33,699 nt of DNA from Candidatus Nitrosotalea bavarica (GCF_900167955.1 NZ_FUYK01000001.1:130782-164480), one strand, 5' to 3'; positions 1 through 7,705 are shown, counted from the stretch's first letter. Translations and numbers: made by a program. Notes: a model not told the origin generated them from the letters alone.

Positions 1-10
1 TTTTGATCGC

Positions 11-82
11 GGTGAGGTGGCAGAGTGGCTATGCGTTCGCCTGCAAAGCGAATCTATAGGGGTTCAAATCCCTTCCTCACCT
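11..82 (+). tRNA. tRNA-Cys (GCA)
   Basis: Perfect 7-bp acceptor stem GGTGAGG (11-17) with CCTCACC (75-81), followed by U73, the usual discriminator for Cys. The anticodon stem TTCGC/GCGAA (36-40/48-52) holds loop CTGCAAA with anticodon GCA at 43-45. The T arm contains GGTTCAAATCC. There is no intron and no encoded CCA; a T-rich run follows the 3' end directly and may stop transcription. The AIPR defence gene begins only 54 bases downstream. Confidence 0.96.
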
Positions 83-136
83 TTTTTATTATATCATAAT
101 AACCCGCTTTTCTAAATAGGGCAGTTTGTATACAGA

Positions 137-1894
137 GTGAATTTGGCAGAAAGTAATAATCTACTAGAATACATCCCAGGCGCAAAACCTATTTCATATC
201 AGAATACCGGCGGTCAACCGTTAGATGGTTTTGTACAAAATGTCAAAGATAGCATAAAAGAATATGCTGAAAGTGCACAAAATGAGGTTGAGAAGGGTCA
301 TAATTTTTTGCAGTGGGTACTTACCAGAGTCTTTGAGGCAACTGAAGATGATGCAACTGATGCAATAATTGATGGTGCAAATGATCTAGGAATAGATGCG
401 TATCTGCCAGTAGATTTTTCAGAAGACAAGATCTATCTATTCCAGTCAAAGTATGGAACATCTCATTCCATTGAAGCCATAGTAAAATTCAGAGAAGATG
501 TCAAAAGATTACAAGGTAAAGATATTGCAAAAATGCGTCCAGAGCTTGCACATCTTGTCACAAAGATTCAGGAAAAAAATCTCAAGATAGAGTGCATCTA
601 TGTTACAGACCAGAAGGTAGAGGATGAGAATTTTGAGTCTGTTGAAATTTATGATGTAGATGTCATAGTTAGAAAACTTTGGGATAGAATAAAAAAACCA
701 GCTGCTGGCAAAAAGGCATCCATCAAACTTGAAACTAAATTAAGATATCAAAATACACTTTTAGGTATTTTAAAATTAAGAGAACTTACTAATTTTGTTA
801 CAAAGAACAAGGACTATGTTTTTGAATCAAACATTAGACAATGGATGCAGTTCAAGACGACAGTAAACAAAGGATTAAGAGAAACTTTACAGGAAGTGCC
901 TCACAAATTTTTCTATTACAACAATGGAATAACCATAGTGGTAAGCGATTTTGAGGAATTGGAAGATAATTCCATAGTGTTACACTCACCTCAAATAGTA
1001 AACGGAGCACAGACGTCAAATTCTGTATTGGATCATGCAAGACGGACTCATAATTTGGATGGAAGTATAACTGTCACAATCATAAAAGCTGCAGATGAAC
1101 TTGATCAAAATAACATAACAAAGTATAGAAACTCTCAGAATGCAGTAAGAGGAAAAGATCTAGTATCGTTAATGGATTTTCATAAATCAATAAAGTCACA
1201 AATGGAAAACATACATTATTTTTATGAAATTCAAGGAGGCTCATTTGATACCAAGACAAAATCACATCAAAGTGAGTTTGTTGGTGATACCATTTACAAC
1301 AAATATCTGCCAGATAATCACAAAAAAGTCATAGTAGCAAAGGATGCCATACAGGCCTTTGTTGCAGGAACAGAACAACGACCTACTGAGGCATATAGTT
1401 CGCCTGCACAATTTTTACCTAGAGGCAGTAAATATGACGAGGTATTCAATGAGAAATTAAAGGACGATTTTAGACTGCTTCTTTATCCATATTTTATCAA
1501 AGAATATGCAAAAAAGTCATTAAATTATGGAAAGAAAGGAGGTCATAAGACAAAGAGGTATGCAACATTGTTTTTTGTTGCAGTATACTTTAAGATCCTC
1601 CATGAAAAGATTCTACTCTCAAAGGATGACTTTAAAGAAGACATATCCAAGCTAGAGCCAATATTCAAGAGTGTTAAACTAAATCAACGTATCCTAAAAT
1701 TGACAGATACCGTCGTGACAAAGTTCCTAGAAGACACCGTAGTAGATGATGAAATGACTGCTGCAAATACCTACCACAATTTCTTCTCTCACCATGTTTG
1801 GCAGGATTCCATGGTTCGTGTCATAGAGAAGAAGATAAAACAAGAAGAAGAAGAGATTGCAAGCATCCAAAAAGTAGTCCAAGATCTTTTTTAG
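137..1894 (+). CDS. AIPR-family (abortive phage infection) protein with nuclease-like N-terminus
   Basis: A 585-residue protein. The middle carries the AIPR signature: FFYYNNGITIV near residue 265, followed by PQIVNGAQTSNSV near 295, both typical of abortive-infection/phage-resistance AIPR proteins. The N-terminal part has D87 followed by a beta strand ending Q103-S-K105, which resembles the D...(E/Q)xK core of Mrr-like PD-(D/E)XK nucleases. The protein therefore probably combines a nucleic-acid-cutting domain with the AIPR domain. Family members act in phage defence; that role here is inferred. The start is GTG at 137. A TATA-like CTAAATA at 112-118 lies about 22 bases upstream, so the mRNA is probably nearly leaderless. 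No partner gene (methylase, helicase, antitoxin) adjoins it, so it would be a single-gene system. Its position directly behind tRNA-Cys fits acquisition at a tRNA gene, although no att repeat was found. Confidence 0.8.
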   Translation: MNLAESNNLLEYIPGAKPISYQNTGGQPLDGFVQNVKDSIKEYAESAQNEVEKGHNFLQWVLTRVFEATEDDATDAIIDGANDLGIDAYLPVDFSEDKIYLFQSKYGTSHSIEAIVKFREDVKRLQGKDIAKMRPELAHLVTKIQEKNLKIECIYVTDQKVEDENFESVEIYDVDVIVRKLWDRIKKPAAGKKASIKLETKLRYQNTLLGILKLRELTNFVTKNKDYVFESNIRQWMQFKTTVNKGLRETLQEVPHKFFYYNNGITIVVSDFEELEDNSIVLHSPQIVNGAQTSNSVLDHARRTHNLDGSITVTIIKAADELDQNNITKYRNSQNAVRGKDLVSLMDFHKSIKSQMENIHYFYEIQGGSFDTKTKSHQSEFVGDTIYNKYLPDNHKKVIVAKDAIQAFVAGTEQRPTEAYSSPAQFLPRGSKYDEVFNEKLKDDFRLLLYPYFIKEYAKKSLNYGKKGGHKTKRYATLFFVAVYFKILHEKILLSKDDFKEDISKLEPIFKSVKLNQRILKLTDTVVTKFLEDTVVDDEMTAANTYHNFFSHHVWQDSMVRVIEKKIKQEEEEIASIQKVVQDLF

Positions 1895-1907
1895 AATTTT
1901 AAATCAA

Positions 1908-1974
1908 TGCGGCAGAACGGTTGACCGATAGGTTCTCTTGCAGGAGGTCCACATTGGCCAGCCATCCTACCGCT
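1908..1974 (-). ncRNA. tRNA-like RNA or degenerate tRNA (minus strand)
   Basis: The gap after the AIPR gene contains a compact GC-rich block. Read on the minus strand it begins GCGGTAG (1974-1968) and ends CTGCCGC (1915-1909), a 7-bp acceptor-like stem with one G-U pair. On the plus strand the same position is a C-A mismatch, so the minus strand is the likely RNA. Inside is CTGCAAG, resembling the GCA anticodon loop of the nearby tRNA-Cys. A shrunken T-arm-like hairpin CGG-TCAA-CCG follows. The order CTGCAA...CCTAT..GGT..CAA..CC parallels the 3' half of tRNA-Cys with deletions. A TATA-like box sits 26 bases upstream of the predicted 5' end. It is too short and its D, anticodon and T arms are too irregular for a standard tRNA. 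It could be a decayed tRNA copy or an unrelated structured RNA. Confidence 0.4.
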
Positions 1975-1995
1975 ATTTTATTCTAGAATATGCTA

Positions 1996-2005
1996 GTATT
2001 TAACA
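1996..2005 (-). promoter_or_regulatory. TATA-like box for the tRNA-like RNA
   Basis: On the minus strand the sequence reads TGTTAAATAC, centred 26 bases before position 1974. That is the expected archaeal TATA-to-start distance for a transcript beginning at the acceptor-like GCGGTAG. Confidence 0.3.
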
Positions 2006-2056
2006 TACTATTTACAATCATGATTTTTATAACGAAGTCGGGCGACAAAGATCGAC

Positions 2057-2221
2057 ATGAAAGAGGTCGGACATTGTGCATTATGTAGCGGTCCTTTTGA
2101 TCATGTTTACGTTCCAATGCAATCATGGAACATAAAGGGTAATTTGTGCAGCAAGTGTTATTCTAAAAAAATCGGAGAACACTATCCAGGTACTCATGAA
2201 AGAGTAGGTAAATCAGACTAG
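2057..2221 (+). CDS. 54-residue zinc-finger-like protein
   Basis: ATG at 2057 opens a 54-codon frame ending in TAG at 2219-2221. The product has CALC near residues 7-10 and CSKC at 31-34, the spacing of a small four-cysteine zinc site. It also has a basic C-terminal half (YSKKIGEHYPGTHERVGKSD). The start is preceded by TTTTTATAACG at 2023-2033, a TATA-like box about 28 bases upstream, suggesting leaderless expression. Its 3' end overlaps the end of the convergent YkgJ gene by 9 bases. No function can be named; nucleic-acid or protein binding would suit the fold. Confidence 0.6.
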   Translation: MKEVGHCALCSGPFDHVYVPMQSWNIKGNLCSKCYSKKIGEHYPGTHERVGKSD

Positions 2222-2770
2222 AAACCAACCGTTTTCAATCAGATCTTTATCTTGCAATTCTCCCATACCTGTTGCATAACGCCAGATGTAAGGTGCATCA
2301 GTTTTCATCTTGTCTTTTATTTGAATTAATGATTCCAGTTCAGAATCTACATTTCCAGTAGGAGTATTACAGATTTCACAAAATTTACACTTGGAATCTA
2401 GAGTAAGTGGAGTAGATTCTATTACAGGATATGTCCTGCACGCGAGTGGACGGGAATCATAGATTTTACAAGTATATCCACCATGTGGTGATCTTTTACT
2501 AGATTTCATATCCAGAAAGGGACATGTATTACCATTGGGATCTTTACCCATCATCTGATATGCAAGTATGGTATCAGGCCCATCAGACTTTTCAGATATG
2601 CCTATTCTGGGCAGGATTGTAACCTTGATGCCATTTTTTTCTGCCAGTAACTCGATCTTTTTTTTCTCATCCGGTAAGATAAGAACACCCACCTTGCCAA
2701 ATTTCTTTGTTGGATAATACTCTCTTTCAATACAACACTTGGAACAGTCCTCTATACATGAAAAATCCAA
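2213..2770 (-). CDS. YkgJ-family cysteine-cluster protein
   Basis: 185 residues. The N-terminus has C5, C9, C12 and C13 (CIEDCSKCC), the hallmark of YkgJ/UPF0153 proteins. TCPFLD, then CKIYDSRPLACRTYPV, then CKFCEIC follow, so at least ten cysteines are placed for metal or Fe-S binding. The family is thought to be a zinc- or iron-chelating protein of unknown role. The ATG start encodes MDFSCIEDC, which puts the first cluster at the very N-terminus as usual for the family. It is convergent with the 54-residue gene and divergent from the winged-helix gene. Confidence 0.85.
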   Translation of the reverse strand: MDFSCIEDCSKCCIEREYYPTKKFGKVGVLILPDEKKKIELLAEKNGIKVTILPRIGISEKSDGPDTILAYQMMGKDPNGNTCPFLDMKSSKRSPHGGYTCKIYDSRPLACRTYPVIESTPLTLDSKCKFCEICNTPTGNVDSELESLIQIKDKMKTDAPYIWRYATGMGELQDKDLIENGWFLV

Positions 2771-2893
2771 TTATATCATACTATCAAAAAAGGGATAAAT
2801 TTCCTTTTATCGCAGAAAAATCCAGCCCTATAAGGTTTACAAAGAGGATAAATAGTAATACCCTTATATCACCAAATCTTATAATTTCTAACA

Positions 2894-3175
2894 ATGGTAG
2901 CATATAGAACAAGCATGCAGATAGTAAGAGATTTGCTTACTGTAACAGAAGAAAGCGGTATGAGCGGAATTAACGTAACATCACTTCTAACAAGGGCCAA
3001 TTTATCACATTCAAGACTATCCAAATTCGTAGACAACCTAACCGGTGCAGGTCTAATCAACAAGATAGAATTCGACGGAAAGAATACATTTGTCATAACA
3101 TCAAAAGGTAAGCAATATCTGCAGACATATGAAAGATTCCAGAGTCTTGCAGACTCTTTTGGCTTAGATCTTTAA
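2894..3175 (+). CDS. winged-helix DNA-binding protein
   Basis: A 93-residue protein spanning one winged helix-turn-helix. The N-terminal helix is YRTSMQIVRDLLTVTEE; the helix pair is INVTSLLTRANLSHSRLSKFVDNLTGAGLI; the wing is FDGKNTFVITSKGKQYL. The LT.ANLS..R..K.. recognition region and TSKG wing are typical of the small archaeal wHTH regulators that are abundant in Nitrososphaerota. TATA-like CTTATATC at 2863-2870 is about 27 bases before the ATG, so the transcript is probably leaderless. No ligand domain is present and its targets are unknown. Confidence 0.85.
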   Translation: MVAYRTSMQIVRDLLTVTEESGMSGINVTSLLTRANLSHSRLSKFVDNLTGAGLINKIEFDGKNTFVITSKGKQYLQTYERFQSLADSFGLDL

Positions 3176-3408
3176 GCCTCTTTACTTTTTATTATTTTAA
3201 TTTTAAAAATCACATATACAATATTTGGTTGAAATTTTCGAGACTTTTTTTAGAATTATTTTAAAATTGTATGCGATCTAAAATTATCAAAAAAGATCTT
3301 AAAATGAAATGAACAATAATTTTTAGATAAAAAAATTAGTTTTTGAGTCAGCGACCAGCAAACCGACAGATCTATAAAGGCGTAGTTTGGTTTATCAAAA
3401 GGGGAGTA

Positions 3409-3507
3409 ATGGTGGCAGAGACATTAGTATGGTGGAAGGGACTTGCAAAAGAACTTGAATTAGATATCGAATCCCTTGATGAAAAAGTAGAAGACACCAG
3501 ACTTTAA
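3409..3507 (+). CDS. 32-residue mini-protein with promoter and RBS
   Basis: ATG at 3409 begins a 32-codon frame ending in TAA. It encodes an acidic peptide containing LVWWKGLAKELELDIESLDE and ending KVEDTRL. It is a credible gene for three reasons. TCTATAAAGG at 3370-3379 is a good TATA box. GGGGAG at 3401-3406, three bases before the ATG, could be a short-spaced Shine-Dalgarno. The rest of the 233-base gap between the winged-helix gene and this frame is AT-rich and featureless. The peptide is predicted helical with a Trp pair near the start. I do not recognise a family. Confidence 0.5.
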   Translation: MVAETLVWWKGLAKELELDIESLDEKVEDTRL

Positions 3508-3545
3508 AATAATTAAAAAATCATTTCCTGTATTTACTTGATTAA

Positions 3546-3619
3546 AGCCTCGAGTGGGATTCGACCCCACGGCCTAACGCTTACGAGGCGTTCGCTCTAC
3601 CAGGCTGAGCTATCGAGGC
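3546..3619 (-). tRNA. tRNA-Thr (CGT)
   Basis: On the minus strand the 7-bp acceptor GCCTCGA/TCGAGGC runs from 3619 to 3547, with U73 at 3546. The anticodon stem AACGC/GCGTT holds loop CTCGTAA, giving anticodon CGT, which reads ACG codons (Thr). D arm AGCTCAGCCTGGTAGAGC and T arm GTGGGGTCGAATCCCAC are canonical. No intron and no encoded CCA. It is divergent from glmM and appears to share its TATA box. Confidence 0.95.
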
Positions 3620-3642
3620 AGTGGTTCGAAATGTAATTAGAG

Positions 3643-3650
3643 TTTATAAA
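3643..3650. promoter_or_regulatory. palindromic TATA box shared by tRNA-Thr and glmM
   Basis: TTTATAAA is its own reverse complement. It ends 24 bases from the 5' end of tRNA-Thr (3619, minus) and 23 bases from the TTG start of glmM (3673, plus). It is therefore correctly spaced for both transcripts, and no other TATA-like box lies in this 53-base gap. Confidence 0.6.
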
Positions 3651-3672
3651 AAGCCTTTGTGCTTTTGATTCA

Positions 3673-4971
3673 TTGAAGGTATCAATTTCTGGAGTTCGTG
3701 GAATTTTTGGTAATGACCTCAATCTTAAAGATATAATTCATTATTGTAGAAATTTTTCACCTCTGGTCAAGTCAAAAAAATGTGTTGTTGGAAGAGATAC
3801 AAGGCCATCAGGCGAGATTGTAACCAATGTTGCAGTTGCCTCTCTTTTAGAAAGAGGAATCTCAGTGTATAATCTAGGCATATCTCCTACACCTGTCATA
3901 TTCAGAGAAGCAAGAAAATATGGTAGCGGTCTGATTGTTACATCTTCACACAATCCATTAGAATGGAATGGTCTCAAGTTTATCCTAGAAGGCAGAGGAA
4001 TTAACGAGTCAGAATTAGAACAGTTGGTAAAGGAATACCAATTTCAAAGAGAAAAATTTGGGACTGAAACACAGGTTGAATCAAGCTATATCGATGAGGC
4101 AGCCAAAGTAATTGGAAGAATAAAAAAATCACCAAGGATAGTAGTTGACGTTGGTGGCGGTGCAGCATTTGAGGTTGCCCCACAGTTACTAAGAAAAATA
4201 GGTTGTAAGGTAAGTGTGATAAATGGAATACCTGGAAAATCGAATAGAGGTCCTGATCCTACTAGTGATAAATTATCAGGACTAGTCCAAGCTTCAAAAA
4301 AAGCAGAGATTGGTTTTGCTTTTGATTTGGATGGAGATAGACTAGTTATAGTAAAAGACGGCAAGAAAAAATCGCCTGATGTTACATTAGGTCTTGGCAT
4401 TGCAGGTGCACTTGAAAAGGGATACAAAAAATTTGTTCTCAGTATTGATACAAGTATTGCAATTGAAAAGTTCATCACAGATCAAGGTGGTATTGTTAAC
4501 AGATCCAAAGTCGGAGAGGCCAATGTAGTTGACATGATGTTAAAAACAAAATCTCAAGCAGGTGGAGAGGGAAGCAGTGCTGGATTTATTTTGCCAGAAT
4601 TTAACATGTGTAGAGATGGAATTTTGACAAGTGGTCTTATTGCATCAATGGTCGGAACAAAACAATTCAACGAGATAATAAAATTCATGGAAAGATATCA
4701 TCAAGTAAGAACCAAAGTAAGTGTAGATTCAAAACTCCACAAGAAAACACTTGGAACTTTATTGAAAAAGATGAAAAAACAATCTAGTCAGATTATAACA
4801 ATTGATGGTATAAAGTCCATAATAGATGAAGACAGTTGGGTTCTAGTGAGACAGTCAAATACTGAGCACATAATCAGGGTCTCTGTAGAGTCAAATGACC
4901 TCAATAAAGCAAAATCAATAGAAAAACAAATCACTATGCTGGTTAAACAAAGTTATGAAGAATCCAGATGA
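3673..4971 (+). CDS. glmM: phosphoglucosamine/phosphomannose mutase (alpha-D-phosphohexomutase)
   Basis: 432 residues, the archaeal length for this family. It interconverts hexosamine-6-P or hexose-6-P and the 1-phosphates, feeding nucleotide-sugar synthesis for S-layer glycans and lipids. Visible sites are the active-site serine loop TSSHNP (S92), the metal loop DLDGDR (D218, D220, D222), sugar-binding GGEGSSAG (about 297-304) and a C-terminal phosphate-binding region with RVSVES. The exact sugar preference (GlcN versus Man/Glc) cannot be read by eye. The start is TTG at 3673: the TATA box lies 23-30 bases upstream, leaving no leader, and KVSISGVRG aligns with the family N-terminus. The stop overlaps the thiL start by 17 bases, so the two are co-transcribed. 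Confidence 0.88.
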   Translation: MKVSISGVRGIFGNDLNLKDIIHYCRNFSPLVKSKKCVVGRDTRPSGEIVTNVAVASLLERGISVYNLGISPTPVIFREARKYGSGLIVTSSHNPLEWNGLKFILEGRGINESELEQLVKEYQFQREKFGTETQVESSYIDEAAKVIGRIKKSPRIVVDVGGGAAFEVAPQLLRKIGCKVSVINGIPGKSNRGPDPTSDKLSGLVQASKKAEIGFAFDLDGDRLVIVKDGKKKSPDVTLGLGIAGALEKGYKKFVLSIDTSIAIEKFITDQGGIVNRSKVGEANVVDMMLKTKSQAGGEGSSAGFILPEFNMCRDGILTSGLIASMVGTKQFNEIIKFMERYHQVRTKVSVDSKLHKKTLGTLLKKMKKQSSQIITIDGIKSIIDEDSWVLVRQSNTEHIIRVSVESNDLNKAKSIEKQITMLVKQSYEESR

Positions 4972-5911
4972 AAGAGAAATAATCAAGACATTTCAAAAAA
5001 GATTTGGCAAGACTGGGTTTCTTGCAGACGATGTTGAAGTTATAAAAATTGGCAGTTGCAAGTTTATTGCAAAATCTGACATGTTGGTTCAGAGTACTGA
5101 TGTGCCCCCAAGAATGAAGATTGCTGATATTGCAAGAAAGAGCATGGTGGCATGTGTAAGCGACTTTTCCTGTAAGGGAGTCAAGCCCCAATTTGCTACA
5201 ATTTCATTGTCAATACCCCGTGGTTTTACACAGAAAATGATCAATGATCTGGCAGACGGTTTTGCATCAGCCTCCAAAGAATTCGGGTTAAAAATAGTAG
5301 GCGGTGATACAAATCAAGGAAAGGAACTGGTCATCGAAGTATCCATGTTTGGAGCAGGTAACAAAAAGATACCATCAAGGGGTAGTGCAAAGATTGGAGA
5401 CATCATTGCAACATCCGGCCCTTTTGGATACTCTTCTTCAGGCTTGAAGATCATTTTGAACAAGTACAAAGCCAATCCAAGATTTTTGAAGAAATGTATG
5501 GGAAAAGTTATGAGGTCAACTCCAAGGTTACAATTTGGATTACAGGCAGCAAAATATTTTTCGTCATCAATGGACTCTAGTGATGGACTTTCCATAACAC
5601 TCAACGACATGAGTGAGCAGAGCAAAAAGAGATTTGTAATATTTGGTTTTCCAACAGAATATGACATAGTAGAATTTGCAGCAAAAAACAAAATTGATTT
5701 GAAAGACTTGGTTTTTTGCGGTGGAGAAGAATATGAAATGGTCTTTACGGTATCACCGCTTTATTTGCACCAAATCAGAAAAATGGCAAGAAAATTACAA
5801 GTACCTTTATTTGAAATAGGCTATGTAGCCAGGGGCAAAGATGTGGTTCTCATGGAGAAATTCAAGCCCAAGAAAATCAAAAGGTGTGGTTGGATACACC
5901 TCAGATCCTAA
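4955..5911 (+). CDS. thiL: thiamine-monophosphate kinase
   Basis: 318 residues of the PurM/ThiL ATP-binding fold. It phosphorylates thiamine monophosphate to thiamine diphosphate. Typical ThiL landmarks occur in order: ADDVEVI near 24-30, DMLVQSTDVP near 41-50, the VACVSDFSCKGVKP metal/nucleotide loop, VGGDTNQGKE, TSGPFG, and SMDSSDGLSITLNDMS near 207-222. The C-terminal VFCGGEEYEMVFTV matches the family end. The ATG lies inside the last codons of glmM (17-base overlap), so translation is probably coupled. The pairing with an aminosugar mutase looks like operon convenience rather than a shared pathway. Confidence 0.88.
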   Translation: MKNPDEREIIKTFQKRFGKTGFLADDVEVIKIGSCKFIAKSDMLVQSTDVPPRMKIADIARKSMVACVSDFSCKGVKPQFATISLSIPRGFTQKMINDLADGFASASKEFGLKIVGGDTNQGKELVIEVSMFGAGNKKIPSRGSAKIGDIIATSGPFGYSSSGLKIILNKYKANPRFLKKCMGKVMRSTPRLQFGLQAAKYFSSSMDSSDGLSITLNDMSEQSKKRFVIFGFPTEYDIVEFAAKNKIDLKDLVFCGGEEYEMVFTVSPLYLHQIRKMARKLQVPLFEIGYVARGKDVVLMEKFKPKKIKRCGWIHLRS

Positions 5912-5990
5912 TGTTTTTTAATCAACTGCAATCCAGTGGTCTAAACACAGATTGATATAAGATATTTGGAAACAAGCGAGTTTTCATTCT

Positions 5991-6848
5991 CTAATTACCA
6001 CTTGAATTACCAATAGTGGGGTTTGTAGCAACTATTACTATTCCCTTGAGCCATGGATGAATAACGCTATAGTAATGATATATGCCTGATTTATCAAAGG
6101 TATGAGTCCATGCATAGCCTGATTCAATCAAGCCAGACCTAAAAGATACAAAACTGCTTGTTATGTCATTTGTGACACTGTCCATGTTAATCCATCGTAC
6201 AGTATTGTTAGTTCCAATGACTACTTTTACAAGAGATGGCGTAAATGTAAAACCATTAGATTTGAGTGAAGAGTTTACAGGAATTATTATGGTTATTTCA
6301 GGACTTGTCATGGTAGAGACAGATTCCCTTGCCCATCCTCTTTCCGACAAAACATTTGCAGTTGGATATCTTACACAAACCGACAAGCCATCAGCTGTTT
6401 TTATCATTAATTCTAGACCCTCTTTACAAACAACATCTTTGGGGGTAATTCCTGTTTTGAGTTGTTGTAAAGGAGGTGGGAAATATGGATGTTCATCATT
6501 TAGACCACTTACCGAGCTTCTAAAGAATGGTGCTTGGTCATTTACATAATAATAACTCCAAACATTATAGTTTGATTGATTACCAGTTACCCAATCTTCT
6601 ATGGTACCATTTTTCATAGCCCCAATCATTTGTGTTTTCATCATCTCCATCCAGCTTGCTCCTTTGTATTGATAATATGGTGCCCACTCCTCTCGCTGTT
6701 TTTCCTTAGATGGTACAAAGCCACTATGACATGGTGCTGAAGACCAATCAGAATTTGGCATGCATAGTGCTTTAGCTGGATTGTGTATCATTGCAGGAAT
6801 TAGTAACAATATCGTAAAGGCGATTATCGAAAGATGTAGAGTTTTCAA
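5991..6848 (-). CDS. exported cupredoxin-like protein with a degraded copper site
   Basis: 285 residues. A signal peptide (hydrophobic 5-27, ending AKA) is followed by a Nitrososphaerota-type extracellular domain with Cys-bearing CMPNSDWSSAPC, and an aromatic-rich stretch around 85-110. The C-terminal 95 residues are plastocyanin-like: FTFTPSLVKVVIG, TVRWINMDS, GIYHYYSVIHPWLKGIVIV. In type-1 copper proteins the last strand reads Y.C..H..M. Here Cys is Ser261 and Met is Leu267, and the earlier His position after WxNxD is Asn227. Only H264 and H258 remain near the site, so classical blue copper is unlikely. Start is TTG at 6848 with TTTAAA (6876-6881) about 30 bases upstream. It probably sits at the cell surface; any electron-transfer role is doubtful. 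Confidence 0.8.
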   Translation of the reverse strand: MKTLHLSIIAFTILLLIPAMIHNPAKALCMPNSDWSSAPCHSGFVPSKEKQREEWAPYYQYKGASWMEMMKTQMIGAMKNGTIEDWVTGNQSNYNVWSYYYVNDQAPFFRSSVSGLNDEHPYFPPPLQQLKTGITPKDVVCKEGLELMIKTADGLSVCVRYPTANVLSERGWARESVSTMTSPEITIIIPVNSSLKSNGFTFTPSLVKVVIGTNNTVRWINMDSVTNDITSSFVSFRSGLIESGYAWTHTFDKSGIYHYYSVIHPWLKGIVIVATNPTIGNSSGN

Positions 6849-6950
6849 AATATAATATCATTCAACGTTCAAACTTTAAAAAACTGGCGTAGATTCTCTC
6901 AGTAAGATTCTTCCAAAATTGTGCCTATTCACATATTCCCGAACAAATGT

Positions 6951-6958
6951 TTTTTAAA
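6951..6958 (+). promoter_or_regulatory. TATA box of the uS11 gene
   Basis: TTTTTAAA lies 20-27 bases before ATG 6978. It falls inside the longer open frame that begins at GTG 6921, so it argues against that upstream start and for a leaderless uS11 message. Confidence 0.55.
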
Positions 6959-6977
6959 CCCGTTCGAGAGTCTTGAA

Positions 6978-7385
6978 ATGTTGTCCGAACAAGAGACTGC
7001 CAAGGAAAAATGGGGAATAGCTCACATTTTCAGTAGTTTCAACAATACCATAGTACACATCACAGATGTTTCTGGTGCTGAGACAGTAGCAATTAGCTCT
7101 GGTGGACGACATGTTAACGCAGACAGATACGAATCATCTCCTTATGCCGCAATGAAATCAACAGCAGCAGTTGTTGAGGCAGCACATGACAAAGGCTTCA
7201 CGGGTCTTCATATTAGAGTAAGAGCAGTAGGCGGAGTAGGTTCACGTGTTCCAGGCCCAGGTGCACAAGCAGCAATTAGGGCACTAGCAAGAGGCGGATT
7301 TAAGATTGGAAGAATTGATGATGTAACACCAATTCCTCATGATACCACAAGAAAGAAGGGTGGTAAAAGAGGAAGAAGAGTCTAA
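6978..7385 (+). CDS. rps11: 30S ribosomal protein uS11
   Basis: 135 residues from ATG 6978, the normal archaeal S11 size. The sequence is the archaeal/eukaryotic form: [67 protein letters not shown], and basic tail [11 protein letters not shown]. It binds 16S rRNA in the platform at the mRNA exit channel. An in-frame GTG at 6921 would add 19 residues, but the TATA-like box at 6951-6958 lies within that extension, so 6978 is chosen. The neighbours are not the usual S13-S4-S11-RpoD cluster. Its TAA interlocks with the TAG of the convergent gene (shared CTAA, 7382-7385). Confidence 0.97.
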   Translation: MLSEQETAKEKWGIAHIFSSFNNTIVHITDVSGAETVAISSGGRHVNADRYESSPYAAMKSTAAVVEAAHDKGFTGLHIRVRAVGGVGSRVPGPGAQAAIRALARGGFKIGRIDDVTPIPHDTTRKKGGKRGRRV

Positions 7386-7705
7386 GCATCTACAAGTTTT
7401 ACTTTTACTTTGGCATTTTTGGTTTCAAAAAATTCTGTCATAAAAGTTACAAATTTTTCTTCAACTTTCTTTCCTTTAGTTTTAGCAATCCGATCTCCGA
7501 ATTTTAAGTCTATTTCTGCAAGTAATTCTGTTTTTATCAATACTTTGAAAAAAGCCCAACCAAATCTTTCCATAGAATTACTTATCAGAAAACCTTCTTT
7601 GATACCACAGAGAGTTTGCATCTCTTCCATAGTAGTTGAAATAATCTCCCTATCAGTTTCATAGTTGGTTGTTGCAATTTGAAGTATAGTTGGTCTACCG
7701 TGCAT
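7382..7705 (-). CDS. conserved-looking hypothetical protein
   Basis: 107 residues from ATG 7705 (a TTG two codons earlier is an alternative). The protein opens [20 protein letters not shown] and has a mixed alpha/beta pattern. It includes [25 protein letters not shown] and a Lys-rich end, [20 protein letters not shown]. No signal peptide or transmembrane segment is seen. A TATA-like TTTATTATT (7731-7740, minus) is about 30 bases upstream. It converges on uS11 with interlocked stop codons. I do not recognise the family; the steady codon usage and the promoter support a real gene. Confidence 0.6.
   Translation of the reverse strand: MHGRPTILQIATTNYETDREIISTTMEEMQTLCGIKEGFLISNSMERFGWAFFKVLIKTELLAEIDLKFGDRIAKTKGKKVEEKFVTFMTEFFETKNAKVKVKLVDA

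Noticed and set aside
1-2056. Integrated element at tRNA-Cys
   Set aside because: No repeat of the tRNA 3' end, integrase or transposase was found; only gene content hints at acquisition.
4086-4478. 130-codon minus-strand frame inside glmM
   Set aside because: It lies wholly antisense to a clearly assigned gene, is rich in Ser/Pro/Phe as expected for a shadow frame, and has no promoter.
6921-6977. 19-residue N-terminal extension of uS11 starting at GTG 6921
   Set aside because: The TATA-like box (6951-6958) lies inside it, and family members begin at the ATG-encoded residue.
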